Part shown: piece by piece, positions 1 through 10,600 of the stretch
Layout of the letters: each line of letters starts with the position of its first letter
Numbering within the stretch: position 1 is the stretch's first letter
Assembly: GCF_024642405.1 (NCBI RefSeq)
Contig: NZ_JAHEBC010000005.1
Location: forward strand, 1-40,886
Direction of reading: 5' to 3'
Source of the DNA: Algoriphagus sp.
Lineage (GTDB): Bacteria; Bacteroidota; Bacteroidia; Cytophagales; Cyclobacteriaceae
Length of the DNA: 40,886 bases
Position numbers and translations under genes: made by a program
Notes under the pieces: generated by a model
What the model saw: only the letters and a program-made list of their open reading frames with translations
The model's database searches: none
What the model was told of the DNA's origin: nothing

Positions 1-67
1 CTCCCGAAGCAAATGTCAAGGCCGAGCCACTAAGTCCAAGGTTTCTTAAAAATTTTCTTCTTTCCAT
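1..67 (-). CDS. N-terminal fragment of a Tat-signal protein (truncated by window edge; possibly another Gfo/Idh/MocA oxidoreductase or other Tat substrate)
   Basis: Reverse complement of 67..1 reads ATGGAAAGAAGAAAATTTTTAAGAAACCTTGGACTTAGTGGC... = MERRKFLRNLGLSGSALTFASG, a twin-arginine-like (RRKFL) signal. It starts 4 nt after the stop of the next gene. Not in the ORF track because it is short. Confidence 0.7.
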   Translation of the reverse strand, partial: MERRKFLRNLGLSGSALTFASG

Positions 68-70
68 GAT

Positions 71-1381
71 TTATACCGTTACAGTTTTTCCAGGAATCGC
101 ATGTGGATAGAACCCATCAGCATCAGGGACCAACTTAGGAGTTGCATCCCAAGCTAAGGTATCTGGGAAAAGATTGATTTCGGAGTTAATAGCTTCATCC
201 ATGGTTATTACTTTCCCAGAATATGTAGCGTATCTTCCTAAAATCGATGTCATGGTACTCCTAGCTCCATTTTCAGCATCAGCGAATTTGTACTCTCCAT
301 TTACAAGTGCAGCCCAAAGTTCATTATGCTCTTGCTGATAAGGATTAACATTATTTTCTCGATCATGCTCATAAAGTTTTTTACCGGTATAATCTGTTAA
401 GACCCCATGGTTTCCTGCACTTAAATAAGCTGTTCCTTTTGTTCCTTGGAATGTTTCATCAACACGATTCGCAGCACCAGGGAAGTGGCGACATTCACTG
501 TGAATCACCGTTCCATCTTCATAAGTAAATTGAACGGTGTGATGATCGAAAATTTCACCAAATTCTTTTCCTGTTCTTACCATTCTTCCTCCAGTACCTT
601 CTGCTTTAATAGGATATCCTTTCTTCACCCAATTTGCAACATCAATATTATGCACGTGTTGTTCTGTGATATGATCTCCACAAAGCCAATTAAAATAATA
701 CCAGTTCCTCATCTGATATTCCATCTCAGTTTGCTCAGGTTTACGTGGTCTTACCCAAACGCCTCCGTCATTCCAATAAACTTGACCCCCTATAATATCA
801 CCAATTTCTCCAGCATGAATTTTTGCAATAGTTTTTCTATAATTATCCTGATAGTGACGCTGTAAACCTACTACCACATTCAGTTTTTTTGCTTTCGCCT
901 CTTCAGCAGCTTTCAAAACTTTACGTATCCCTACCGCATCCGTCGCCACAGGTTTTTCCATGAAAATCTGTTTTCCTTGTTTTACCGCTTCAGTAAAATG
1001 ATCAGGTCTGAAACCTGGAGGTGTGGCCAGGATAACAACATCAGCTTCGGCTATAGCATTTTTGTAAGCATCGAATCCAACAAACTTTCTATCTTCTGGA
1101 ACATCAACTTTTTCAGCTCCATATTTATCTAAAATTGGCTTTAAACTTCCATCCAATCTATCTCTAAAGGCATCAGCCATAGCAACCAGTTTAATTGGAT
1201 GTCCTGTTTCCATTGCTTGGAATACAGCTCCTGTTCCTCTACCTCCACAACCGATTAACGCAAGTTTTAGATGGGTTTCAGGAGCAGCATATGCACCGGG
1301 AATTACGAAAGAATTAGCAGCAAGTACCCCACCAGTAGCTAGCGCAGATGTTTTAATAAAATCTCTCCTTGTGTTTTTCAT
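71..1381 (-). CDS. Gfo/Idh/MocA family oxidoreductase with Tat signal peptide
   Basis: N-terminus MKNTRRDFIKTSALATGGVLAANSF (Tat); Rossmann LALIGCGGRGTGAV; EKPVATD motif typical of the family. Confidence 0.93.
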   Translation of the reverse strand: MKNTRRDFIKTSALATGGVLAANSFVIPGAYAAPETHLKLALIGCGGRGTGAVFQAMETGHPIKLVAMADAFRDRLDGSLKPILDKYGAEKVDVPEDRKFVGFDAYKNAIAEADVVILATPPGFRPDHFTEAVKQGKQIFMEKPVATDAVGIRKVLKAAEEAKAKKLNVVVGLQRHYQDNYRKTIAKIHAGEIGDIIGGQVYWNDGGVWVRPRKPEQTEMEYQMRNWYYFNWLCGDHITEQHVHNIDVANWVKKGYPIKAEGTGGRMVRTGKEFGEIFDHHTVQFTYEDGTVIHSECRHFPGAANRVDETFQGTKGTAYLSAGNHGVLTDYTGKKLYEHDRENNVNPYQQEHNELWAALVNGEYKFADAENGARSTMTSILGRYATYSGKVITMDEAINSEINLFPDTLAWDATPKLVPDADGFYPHAIPGKTVTV

Positions 1382-1399
1382 AGTTTTGTCATTTTAGGG

Positions 1400-2359
1400 T
1401 TAATAGTCCGCAATTGGTGCTGCGGTATAGTAAGCATTAATTTCTTCTGGACTTGGAGGATTAAGTGGACGAACTAATCTTAAACCTATAAAAGGAGCCT
1501 CTGGAAACCACCATTGGCTTTTTGGTATTTGAGGATCCAATTGTTTCCATTTGGGATCATTGAAAAATCTTTTTGCCGAACTAATCTCTTCAGCTGGAGT
1601 TTTGAAACTTCCGCCTCTGACAGTTCTTGGATATAAAGATTCTGCGGGATTTAATGGGTTATTCGCAGGGGAGTTTTTATAAAATTCTGGATCATACTGA
1701 TCTGCTGTCCACTCCAAGACATTGCCATAAATATCATAAAGGCCCCATGGGTTAGGCTTCTTTTTCGCCACCATTTGGGTCATCCCATCACTATTTTCTG
1801 CTGTCCAGGCGTACACATCTAAATTAGCAGAATCGTCTCCAAAAAAATACTTCGTATTTGTTCCTGCTCTTGCTGCATATTCCCATTCAGCTTCTGTTGG
1901 GAGTCTATAAAAAAATCCGGTTTTCAGATAAAGCCAATGGCAAAATTGAATAGCTCCATATTGAGTCATTCCAATGGCAGGTTTATGTTCTTTACCCATT
2001 CCAAAAGTCATATCCAGATATGGTAAACTAGGCCGAGTTAATCCATCAACAATTTCTCCTATGGGCTCTTCAGAAATCGCTAATTCATAATTTTTATCTA
2101 AAAACAATTCGAAAGCATCCCATGTGACTTCATGTGTCCCCATCCAAAATGGATCTACTTTAACTTTATGAACAGGTTTTTCGTCAGAATTTAGACTTGA
2201 AGATGACCCCATTTCAAAAGTACCTCCCTCAATAGGAGTCATATCGAAGGTGACCGGAGTTCCAGGAATTTTTTGACTATATGCCTCAAACAATGGCTTT
2301 TCAATTATATAAAACGCCAAAAGACCGATTAGTATCACCGGGACAACTACTCTTTTCAT
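1400..2359 (-). CDS. SUMF1/FGE-fold (formylglycine-generating enzyme-like) protein lacking the catalytic cysteine pair
   Basis: Motifs FEMGSSSSLNSDEKPVHKVKVDPFWMGTHEVTWDAF, RLPTEAEWEYAARAG, NPWGLYDIYGNVLEWTAD, VRGGSF, GLRLVRP. Only one Cys in the protein (QFCHW). Confidence 0.92.
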   Translation of the reverse strand: MKRVVVPVILIGLLAFYIIEKPLFEAYSQKIPGTPVTFDMTPIEGGTFEMGSSSSLNSDEKPVHKVKVDPFWMGTHEVTWDAFELFLDKNYELAISEEPIGEIVDGLTRPSLPYLDMTFGMGKEHKPAIGMTQYGAIQFCHWLYLKTGFFYRLPTEAEWEYAARAGTNTKYFFGDDSANLDVYAWTAENSDGMTQMVAKKKPNPWGLYDIYGNVLEWTADQYDPEFYKNSPANNPLNPAESLYPRTVRGGSFKTPAEEISSAKRFFNDPKWKQLDPQIPKSQWWFPEAPFIGLRLVRPLNPPSPEEINAYYTAAPIADY

Positions 2360-2417
2360 TATAATAGGACTGGAATAAAATTAGAAAGTAAATTAATCAG
2401 TAATTTTTTAAAAACAC

Positions 2418-5400
2418 TTAATCTTTTGACGAAAGGAAAGAATAGGATAAAACCCCACTGTCTTTTACCAAAAAAAGCAATTTGTTATCGATAATCTTAC
2501 TATTTCTGATATCTCCTTTTACTGATATTCCGGAAGTCACTTTGGTTTGATAGGTAAAATCGCCCTTGCCATTACCTAAAAATACCATGACGTGATTAGC
2601 ATCATATTTTCCGTACCTAAGTTTTGTTTGGTTCATATTACCTGCCAAAATCAAATCTTTATAGCCATCTGAATTTAAATCCTGATATATACTGGTAAAG
2701 ACCGGAGAGAACTGTGCTTGAAGTGGCAAATCTTTCTCCTCATATTTACCAGTTGGACTTCCGACAAATAGAGTTGTCTTGAGTCGGTTTATATAAATTT
2801 TCTTAGAGCCTTCTCTTTCTTCTGGCGTAAAAATATCATCTGTCTTTACAGAAGCGAAAGATTTAAAATCTAAATATCTTTTTTTAAGGAAATTAACTTG
2901 CCCCAATAACTCGTCTCGACTAACTGTTGGATATCTATTAGAACCTATGAAAGAACTCAATATGGCATCAATGGATCCATTGCCATCAAAGTCTTTAAAA
3001 AGTAACTCTGCTGGTTTTTCATCCGATACCCTCAATTGAGAATTCAACCCTAAATTTCCTGCTAAAATATCTAGACTTCCATCCCCGTTAAAATCATCTA
3101 TGGATAAATTATTCCAAAAACCAACTTCCATTTGATCAAAGTAATCGGAAGTCACATCTTTTAATTTCCCCTCTAAATTGCCAAATACTTGGATTGCCAT
3201 AGCTTCCCCAACTACAACCAATTCTCCATTACCATCTCCATTCAAATCTGCAACTTCAGCGTCAGTTACCATTCCTAAATTCTTTAATTCAGGTGCTAAA
3301 GTTTCTGTTTGGTCTGAAAATTTTCCATTCCCGTCATTTATCAAAACTCTCGACCCTGGAGACAAAGGATATTGACCGGGAATTATGCGCCCTCCTACGA
3401 ATAAATCGAGGGCTTCATCTCCATTTAAATCAATGGTTACAACAACTCCAGTAGAAAAATTTTCAGCAGGCAATGCATTTACCGCAAAAGAAAACTTTCC
3501 TTTTCCATCATTGAGGTACAATCTATCTCTTAGCCTTGAATCATTTTCCTGGAAGTCATAAACACCTCCACTACTTACGTAAAGATCAAAATAACCATCT
3601 CCATTTGCATCGAAAGAGATGGCGTCGGAATCTTCGGAGGTACTTGCTTCTTGGAATGCTGTTGAGTCGACTTTTGAGAAATTTCCAGTCGAGTTCTGGA
3701 AATAGATCCTCCCACTAATACCCACGCCTCCTCCGATAAATAAATCTTTTTCTCCATCTCCATTAAAATCTTGGGCTACAAAAGCCTTTCCGTTTCCTGA
3801 AATGGAATTGGTCAAAAGAGGTTGTCTTTTAAAATCATTAATGGTTTTTCCTTCAGGAATTGATATTTCTAAGGAAGCATTAAATAACTGGGAAGGTGAG
3901 GAATTACCAAAAGCAGAATTTTTGCCTGCGTCAGATTGATTTAATTCCAAGAATTGATTAGTAGGAATATCCGTTTCTATGGTCAAAGTTCCATCTGGCC
4001 AGGTCACTATCAAGGAATCAATTTTGGATGCTTTACCTAGCCCAAAATGCAAAATTGGCGAAACGGAAGACTGAAATCCTCTATGGATATTTTGCTCTAA
4101 AAATTGAGTTATGCCTTGATTATAAAGCTTGACAGATGCACCAAGGGCAAGGGTGTTTTTATCATTTCCAATCAATCTTACTTTAAGATAATTAGTTTGG
4201 TCTTTTTCTATGCTTTGGTTTTGATATAGAAAGGCTTTTGAATTGATGTTATTGATGACCAAATCCAAATCTCCATCATTGTCAAGGTCTGAGTATGCAA
4301 CTCCATTACTATTGGCTGGCTGGCTTAATCCCCAATCTTTTGTGACATTTTCAAAGGTCAGATTATTATTATTTCTATAGATATAATTTGTCAAATTCGA
4401 AGAAGGCATGTTTTTCACCATGTTTAATAGATCCTCCCTTTTCAATTTACCTCCTGATGTCTGAACGTAATTATCCATGTATTTGAGGAAATCCATATTG
4501 TTATAATCTCTCAAATACCCATTACTGACGAACAAATCCTTCCAACCGTCATTATCAAAATCTGCAAACAAAGATGCCCAGCTCCAATCGGTATTTGAAA
4601 TACCGGCAACTTGGCCAATTTCATAAAATGTCCCATCTCCATTATTGACATGAAGCATATTTCTCATGTATTGATGATGAAAGCCTTTTTTGACATTTAA
4701 GTCAAATATTTCATAATTATCAGGAGCCAAAAGCAATTTTTGTCTTGTATTATCTTCCGGCATCATATCCAAAGTCATGATATCTACCAATCCATCATTG
4801 TTGATATCAGCTATATCATTTCCCATGGAAAAATTAGAAACATGATCAATCATTTCCAGAATTTGATCTTTAAAAGTACCGTCCTTTTGATTTATATAAA
4901 GGTAGTCTGGAATCGTATAATCATTCCCGATATAAATATCCGGCCAGCCGTCTCCATTAATATCAGAAATAGCCAAGCCTAAACCATAAGACAAACTTGA
5001 ACTGGAAATCCCAGCCTTTTGAGTTATTTCAATAAACTTACCATTCGTATTTTCAAAGAGTTGTGGACCCGCTTCATGTTTTTCTTTGAGAGCAGACTTA
5101 GTCACAGCCACATCCAGTATTTGTGTTGATTTAGTATTATGATTTAGTAGGAAAAGATCAACATCTCCATCATTGTCAAAGTCAAAAAAGCTTGCAGATG
5201 TACTCGGGGAACCTGAAGCGATTCCATATTCATCTGCCATTTCTTTAAATAAAGGGATACCATTTTCATCATTCCCCTGATTGACAAACAATTGATTTTT
5301 TCGCTTTTCAGGAATCAGATTTCCTGAATAACACAAATAAATATCAAGTTTATTATCTCCATTTATATCGACAAAAGTTACTCCAGTCTTCCATGGACCA

Positions 5401-5756
5401 GATCTTCCCACTGTTTCTGATATTTTCGATACTTCTTGAAAACGAAAAGATCCTTGATTCAAATAAAGCTGATTGCCGGAAACGTTAGCCGAAAAATAAA
5501 TATCCTCAAATCCATCTCCATTTAAATCCCCTACTGCAACACCTCCACCATTATAGAGGTATTCGTACATCAGTACATTTAAGTTGAGGGATTCGTTTAG
5601 TGTGTTTTGAAAATTAACACCTGAGAAATTAGGGTCTATAAGCTTAAAGAGTGGTGGAGTTGTTGGTTCTTGGACTTTTTCAACTTCTGGTTTATTCGAA
5701 CAAGAAAAAAAAATAGAGAGGGCTACTAAGGTAATACTGGGTACTAATTTTTTCAT
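2418..5756 (-). CDS. VCBS/FG-GAP repeat lipoprotein with central ASPIC/UnbV domain (CRTAC1-like)
   Basis: About 14 D-x-[ND]-x-D-G-x-x-D FG-GAP-type motifs; ASPIC/UnbV-like segment NYLKVRLIGNDKNTLALGASVKLY...HFGLGKASKIDSLIVTWPDG. Start reset from 5780 to MKKLVPSITLVALSIFFSC (lipobox) at 5756. Confidence 0.92.
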   Translation of the reverse strand: MKKLVPSITLVALSIFFSCSNKPEVEKVQEPTTPPLFKLIDPNFSGVNFQNTLNESLNLNVLMYEYLYNGGGVAVGDLNGDGFEDIYFSANVSGNQLYLNQGSFRFQEVSKISETVGRSGPWKTGVTFVDINGDNKLDIYLCYSGNLIPEKRKNQLFVNQGNDENGIPLFKEMADEYGIASGSPSTSASFFDFDNDGDVDLFLLNHNTKSTQILDVAVTKSALKEKHEAGPQLFENTNGKFIEITQKAGISSSSLSYGLGLAISDINGDGWPDIYIGNDYTIPDYLYINQKDGTFKDQILEMIDHVSNFSMGNDIADINNDGLVDIMTLDMMPEDNTRQKLLLAPDNYEIFDLNVKKGFHHQYMRNMLHVNNGDGTFYEIGQVAGISNTDWSWASLFADFDNDGWKDLFVSNGYLRDYNNMDFLKYMDNYVQTSGGKLKREDLLNMVKNMPSSNLTNYIYRNNNNLTFENVTKDWGLSQPANSNGVAYSDLDNDGDLDLVINNINSKAFLYQNQSIEKDQTNYLKVRLIGNDKNTLALGASVKLYNQGITQFLEQNIHRGFQSSVSPILHFGLGKASKIDSLIVTWPDGTLTIETDIPTNQFLELNQSDAGKNSAFGNSSPSQLFNASLEISIPEGKTINDFKRQPLLTNSISGNGKAFVAQDFNGDGEKDLFIGGGVGISGRIYFQNSTGNFSKVDSTAFQEASTSEDSDAISFDANGDGYFDLYVSSGGVYDFQENDSRLRDRLYLNDGKGKFSFAVNALPAENFSTGVVVTIDLNGDEALDLFVGGRIIPGQYPLSPGSRVLINDGNGKFSDQTETLAPELKNLGMVTDAEVADLNGDGNGELVVVGEAMAIQVFGNLEGKLKDVTSDYFDQMEVGFWNNLSIDDFNGDGSLDILAGNLGLNSQLRVSDEKPAELLFKDFDGNGSIDAILSSFIGSNRYPTVSRDELLGQVNFLKKRYLDFKSFASVKTDDIFTPEEREGSKKIYINRLKTTLFVGSPTGKYEEKDLPLQAQFSPVFTSIYQDLNSDGYKDLILAGNMNQTKLRYGKYDANHVMVFLGNGKGDFTYQTKVTSGISVKGDIRNSKIIDNKLLFLVKDSGVLSYSFLSSKD

Positions 5757-5770
5757 AACGGTATTAAAAA

Positions 5771-5799
5771 TCCAAGCCACCCAAATTGAGTGGCTTGGA
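5771..5799 (-). terminator. Intercistronic hairpin plus short T-run between susD-like and FG-GAP genes (attenuator/partial terminator candidate)
   Basis: TCCAAGCCAC (5771-5780) / GTGGCTTGGA (5790-5799) perfect 10-bp stem, 9-nt loop, followed on the minus strand by TTTTTA. Confidence 0.6.
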
Positions 5800-5811
5800 A
5801 ATTTAAGAAAC

Positions 5812-7671
5812 TTATTCGAATCCAGGGTTCTGAATCAGATTAGTGTTTCTGTTTAATTCATCCCTTAGAATCGGGATATAATACATCTTGTCTAGCCAAG
5901 TTCGATTTTCCTTACCTGGATCGATGTCCACGACTTTATAAACATAATTATAAAGTTCAGGATCATATCTGTAAACAGATACACTTGCACCTGGCTTCAA
6001 AGTACCTGTAATACTAATTGTATTAGCTTTTCTTCCAAGAGTTATATTTGCTATCATCCAACGACGAGCATCATGATATCTCTGCTCTTCATAAGCCATT
6101 TCAATACGTCTTTCGTTTCGGTAATCTTCTACTAATTCAAATCCACTTGAAGTCAATGCAGGCTGTCCCACTCTAAATCTGATTTGGTTTAACCATGCTC
6201 TAGCCTCATCTTCTTGACCAAGCTCAAGAGAAGCTTCCACATAATTCAAAACAGCTTCAGTATATCTTAAGATAGGCCATGGAACTTCTTGCCAAGTATT
6301 CTGGTCGACAATAGATGGATCCGGATCAACGAATTTTCTTATATAATATCCAGTATAGCTACCATTCCAATCCTCAATAGAACTATTTCTAGTATCTAAA
6401 CCAAAGTGAGTTACTTTAGCTCCGGAGGCATCAGTTACCTCATAGGTACCAGTTTGAATTTGTCCTAATGGATCTTTTGGTTGATTTGCAGAAGATCTTG
6501 GCTTCCATTGAGCTCCATCGTATAGAATAGAAGCATAAAAACGAGCATCACGATTTTCGTATGGATTTGCTGCATGCTCAGGGTTATTCCAGTCAAACAG
6601 AGTACCATCCATCATTTCATAATCATCCACCAATAACTGTACCGGGCTATTTCCTGCCCAGTTATTATACCCATTTGGGCCATTGAACAATCCTTGACGT
6701 CCGCCATTCTCTAATTTAGCATTGATGAAATATCTTGCCATAATCAATTCATTCTCACCACCATTTCTTGAAAGTGAATTATTGATATAATTTTGAATGC
6801 CTTGTTCATGAGAAACTGGCTCAGAAAGTCCATATAGGTTTCCAGATGCTTTATCGAGAACTGCTTTAGCAGCGGCCTGAGCACGTTGCCATCTTTGAGT
6901 TCTATCACCACTAGGGTAAGCAAGTAAATCCAAATCAGAAAAACCTGCTAACAAAGAAGAATTTGCAGAAGCAGTAGGACCATCATGTAAGTCACTCGCA
7001 GCATACAACAATATTCTCGACTTCAGAGCAAGAGCTGCCAATTCAGAAGCTCTTCCTGCAGCCATGGATTTTCCAGCTAATAATGAAGCAGAATCGTCTA
7101 AGTCAGAAACGATAAAATTGATAGTTTCTTCCCAAGTATTTCTTGGCGCCTCATAGGTTTCCTCTCCTAGGCCATATGGTCTGTCGATTAAAGGAATTCC
7201 ACCATAGTATCTAGCCAACTGGTGATAATAATAAGCTCTCATAAATTTTGCTTCACCAAGAAGTCTGTCAACAATTCCCCCATCATTCGGAAATTGTGGT
7301 TCAGATAATTCTTCTATAGCAATGTTAGCTCTTCTGATGTAGCTATACATATTGCCCCAAAATATAGTGTTGTTTACCCATCCATCATCTGCTGAGTTAG
7401 TTCTCGCTTCTGTAATGGTAGTAATCCCACGACCTGGGTGAGTAAAAATGGCTTCATCAGTTAGTGAAGCAAGCATTTGCTCATCAAAACCACCATTTCC
7501 AAAACCTTGGTAGATTCCAGTTACAAAAGCCTCAGCTAGTGCTGGATCACTCCACACTGCTGCCTGAGATACTTCCCCGAGGGGATCAGTATTCAGGAAA
7601 TCATTATTACAGCTTAGCATGGTAAAACATGCTGTCAGCATTATTACTAAATGTTTTAAATTATTTTTCAT
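5812..7671 (-). CDS. RagB/SusD family nutrient-binding outer-membrane lipoprotein
   Basis: Lipobox MLSCNNDFLNTDPLGEVS; SusD features including FMRAYYYHQLARYYGGIPLI and YRNERRIEMAYEEQRYHDARRW; adjacent to SusC. Confidence 0.96.
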   Translation of the reverse strand: MKNNLKHLVIMLTACFTMLSCNNDFLNTDPLGEVSQAAVWSDPALAEAFVTGIYQGFGNGGFDEQMLASLTDEAIFTHPGRGITTITEARTNSADDGWVNNTIFWGNMYSYIRRANIAIEELSEPQFPNDGGIVDRLLGEAKFMRAYYYHQLARYYGGIPLIDRPYGLGEETYEAPRNTWEETINFIVSDLDDSASLLAGKSMAAGRASELAALALKSRILLYAASDLHDGPTASANSSLLAGFSDLDLLAYPSGDRTQRWQRAQAAAKAVLDKASGNLYGLSEPVSHEQGIQNYINNSLSRNGGENELIMARYFINAKLENGGRQGLFNGPNGYNNWAGNSPVQLLVDDYEMMDGTLFDWNNPEHAANPYENRDARFYASILYDGAQWKPRSSANQPKDPLGQIQTGTYEVTDASGAKVTHFGLDTRNSSIEDWNGSYTGYYIRKFVDPDPSIVDQNTWQEVPWPILRYTEAVLNYVEASLELGQEDEARAWLNQIRFRVGQPALTSSGFELVEDYRNERRIEMAYEEQRYHDARRWMIANITLGRKANTISITGTLKPGASVSVYRYDPELYNYVYKVVDIDPGKENRTWLDKMYYIPILRDELNRNTNLIQNPGFE

Positions 7672-7682
7672 GTTGTCAAGTT

Positions 7683-10600
7683 TTAGAATGAAACAGAAAT
7701 ACCAGTGTTGATAACTCTAGCCTGTGGATAATATTGACCAGTTGCATTACTAGATTCTGGATCATAGACTTTTAACTTATCCCAAGTCAATAAGTTTAAA
7801 CCGTTTACATAAATTCTTGCATTTCTTACACCAATTTTCTCAGTAAGAGTCGCTGGAATATTATATCCAATCTCCAAGTTTTTCAATCTTAAATAATCAG
7901 TTTTTCTGAACCAATATGTATTGCCATTAGAGTAATACTGATCCGATCTGTTAGCGATTCTTGGATCGGTACTGCTAGGATTATCGATTGTCCATCTGTT
8001 TTCATAAATATCTAACAAATAGTTACCGATGTTTCCTGATTCTCCAGCACTAACATATTGTCTTGCTCCCAATGCTCCTTGGAATAAGATTGCCAAATCA
8101 AATCCTTTGAAGTTTGCCGAGAAATTCAATCCGCCCTGGAATGTTGGAATATTATTCTGGTCCATTCTCACTCTGTCATCAGGAGTAATTTTCCCATCAC
8201 CATTGTAATCTTCATACTTCATATCACCTGGACGTAAAGCATTAGTAATTGCGGTATAGTCAATAGTCTCAGAATCAATATCCTGCTGATCGCGGAAAAC
8301 ACCAGCATATTGGTATACCAAGAATGTATTCATTGGACTACCGGTTGATTGCTGCCATTCTGGAGCTCCTGGAGACTCATCCCAGAAAAGGATACTGTTC
8401 TTAGCATATCCACCATTTACACTGACAGAATACTGGAATTCACCTTTTCCACCTCTTAATCCAAGGTTCAAGTCAAATCCTTTGTTTTCAACTTCTCCAA
8501 TATTTTCTGCCGGTAAGGAAAGACCTGTACTTTGAGGAACTGAAGCATTTCTTTGCCAAAGAATGTTTGTTCTTTTGTTGTAGAACAAATCGAATTCGAA
8601 GAACACTTTACCTTGTAAAAACTGACCCTCAAAACCTAAGTTAGAGTTATTTGCAACTTCCCAAGTAACTGCCTCGTTTGGAACTCTAGTTTCAAAAAGA
8701 GTTTTAGTTTCAGCTCCACCAATAATGTATGAACTAAATCCATAAGTGGATAAGAACTGATATTCAGCAATCTGATCATTACCTAGCTGACCCCAAGAAC
8801 CTCTAACCTTGAAGAAATCAAATGTTCCACCTAGTGAGTTTTTCCAGAAATTCTCTTCAGAAACTACCCAACCCAACATAATGCCTGGGAAGAAACCAAA
8901 TCTGGTATCCTCAGGAAAAATGTAAGAACCGTCATATCTCCAAAGAAATTCTGCAAGATATTTTTCCTTGTAGTTATAAGCTACTCTACCAAAGTAATTC
9001 AATCTAGCGCGGTTGAATGCTCCACCACCATTGTCTTTTTGTAAATCACCTCCAGCAAACATCTGGTCAATTGCTGTTGAAATAAAGAATCTTCTGTATG
9101 CATTAAAGTTATTTCCTTCTACAGTTTCTTTGTTAACACCAGCAACCACGTTTAATGTATGATCTTCACCAAACTTCTTATCGTAATTAAATACACCCCC
9201 TAAAAGAATGTTCAACTGGTTGCTATTAGACTCTCTAAGTCTTGGTTCAGCAGGACCTCTTTTACTTGGTACCAAAACAGGAGTTACGCCATCTGGCTCA
9301 AAACCGTTACCTAATTGGTATAAAGTCCATGGAATCTCCCATCTTTTTGTAGTTTGGATATACTTATCGATAGCTGCTGTACCTGTAAATTTCAATCCTT
9401 CTATTCCAGGAATCTTAATTTCTAAATTTCCTGTGGTCTGAATGTAATCTCTCTTATCACGGTCATAACCAGTTTGGTTTGTAGTAATTACAACTGGATT
9501 TTCACCGTTTTCGATATCTGGTCCAGGTTTGCCATTTGGCCAATAAGCTGGCTGATTTGGTTTACCTCTCATCTGCATACGGAAGATAGCGCCTGCTCCT
9601 CTGGTAGGGAAGAATCTATATTCCTCTCTAGCCACAATGCCCAAGCCAACTTTCACATACTTATTGACATTCGCATCCAAGTTGATTCTGAAATCATACT
9701 GCTTGTATCCTGTTGCTGCATCTTTATAATATGCATCTTGATTTTGATAACCTAAAGAAGTCAAATACTTCACATTGTCACTACCACCAACCAATTGCAA
9801 GTTATATCTGCTTTGAGGTGACCAGTTCTTCAAGGTCGCGTCATACCAATCGGTATTTGGATAAAACCAAGGATCAGAACCATTTCTGTATAGTTCTAAT
9901 TCATCAGGAGAATATGGTGCAGAACGAACCTGACCATTTGGCCTAACATATTCGCCACTTTGCTTATATGCCTCATTCGCAGCATCCCATTCTGAAGTTG
10001 GCAATGCGTAAATATCCAAGTCATTTAACATTTCTGCATATTGAGCAGCATTGGCCAAGTCAGGAACTACTGTAGGCTGGGCCCAACCTTGATTTGCTTG
10101 GAACGTTAATTCTGGAGCTCCAGAAGCACCTCTCTTTGTAGTAACCAAGATTACACCATTAGCAGCTCTGGAACCATAAATAGCAGCAGAAGCATCTTTC
10201 AATACAGAAATGCTCTCGATGTCATTTGGGTTAAGTCTTTGAAGACCACCGGCTCTGTCGGGAATACCATCGATTACAACAAGAGCCTCATTATTACCTA
10301 AGGTATTGCTACCTCTGATTCGAATGCCGGATCCATCATAACCTGGCTCACCAGATCTGTTTACCGCTACCACACCTGCCATTCGTCCGGCAAGAGAGTT
10401 TGATAAGTTCATTGCAGGAGACTTGACAAGATCTTTACCTTTTACGGTAGCCACCGAACCGGTAATAGTCTCTTTCTTTTGCTCACCATAACCTACAACA
10501 ATAACCTCTTCCAAAGATTTGGTATCAGGTACTAAAGTAAGGTCAAAAGAAGTTCGTTCTCCGACAGGAACTTCAAGTGTGGTAAATCCTATAAAGGACA

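Noticed and set aside
446-865. Plus-strand 139-aa ORF
   Set aside because: Antisense shadow of the well-supported Gfo/Idh/MocA gene; no recognisable domain.
3178-4982. Several small ORFs (3178-3375 +, 3536-3718 +, 3575-3763 -, 4740-4982 +)
   Set aside because: All lie inside the FG-GAP gene in other frames; they reflect its repetitive codon pattern.
2418-5756. Recurrent DNA words such as ccatctccattaaa resembling a repeat array
   Set aside because: They are reverse-complement encodings of D-x-N-G-D-G protein motifs, irregularly spaced; not a DNA repeat or CRISPR array.
9208-9946. Three plus-strand ORFs (77, 93 and 77 aa)
   Set aside because: Antisense to SusC, no domain or start context.
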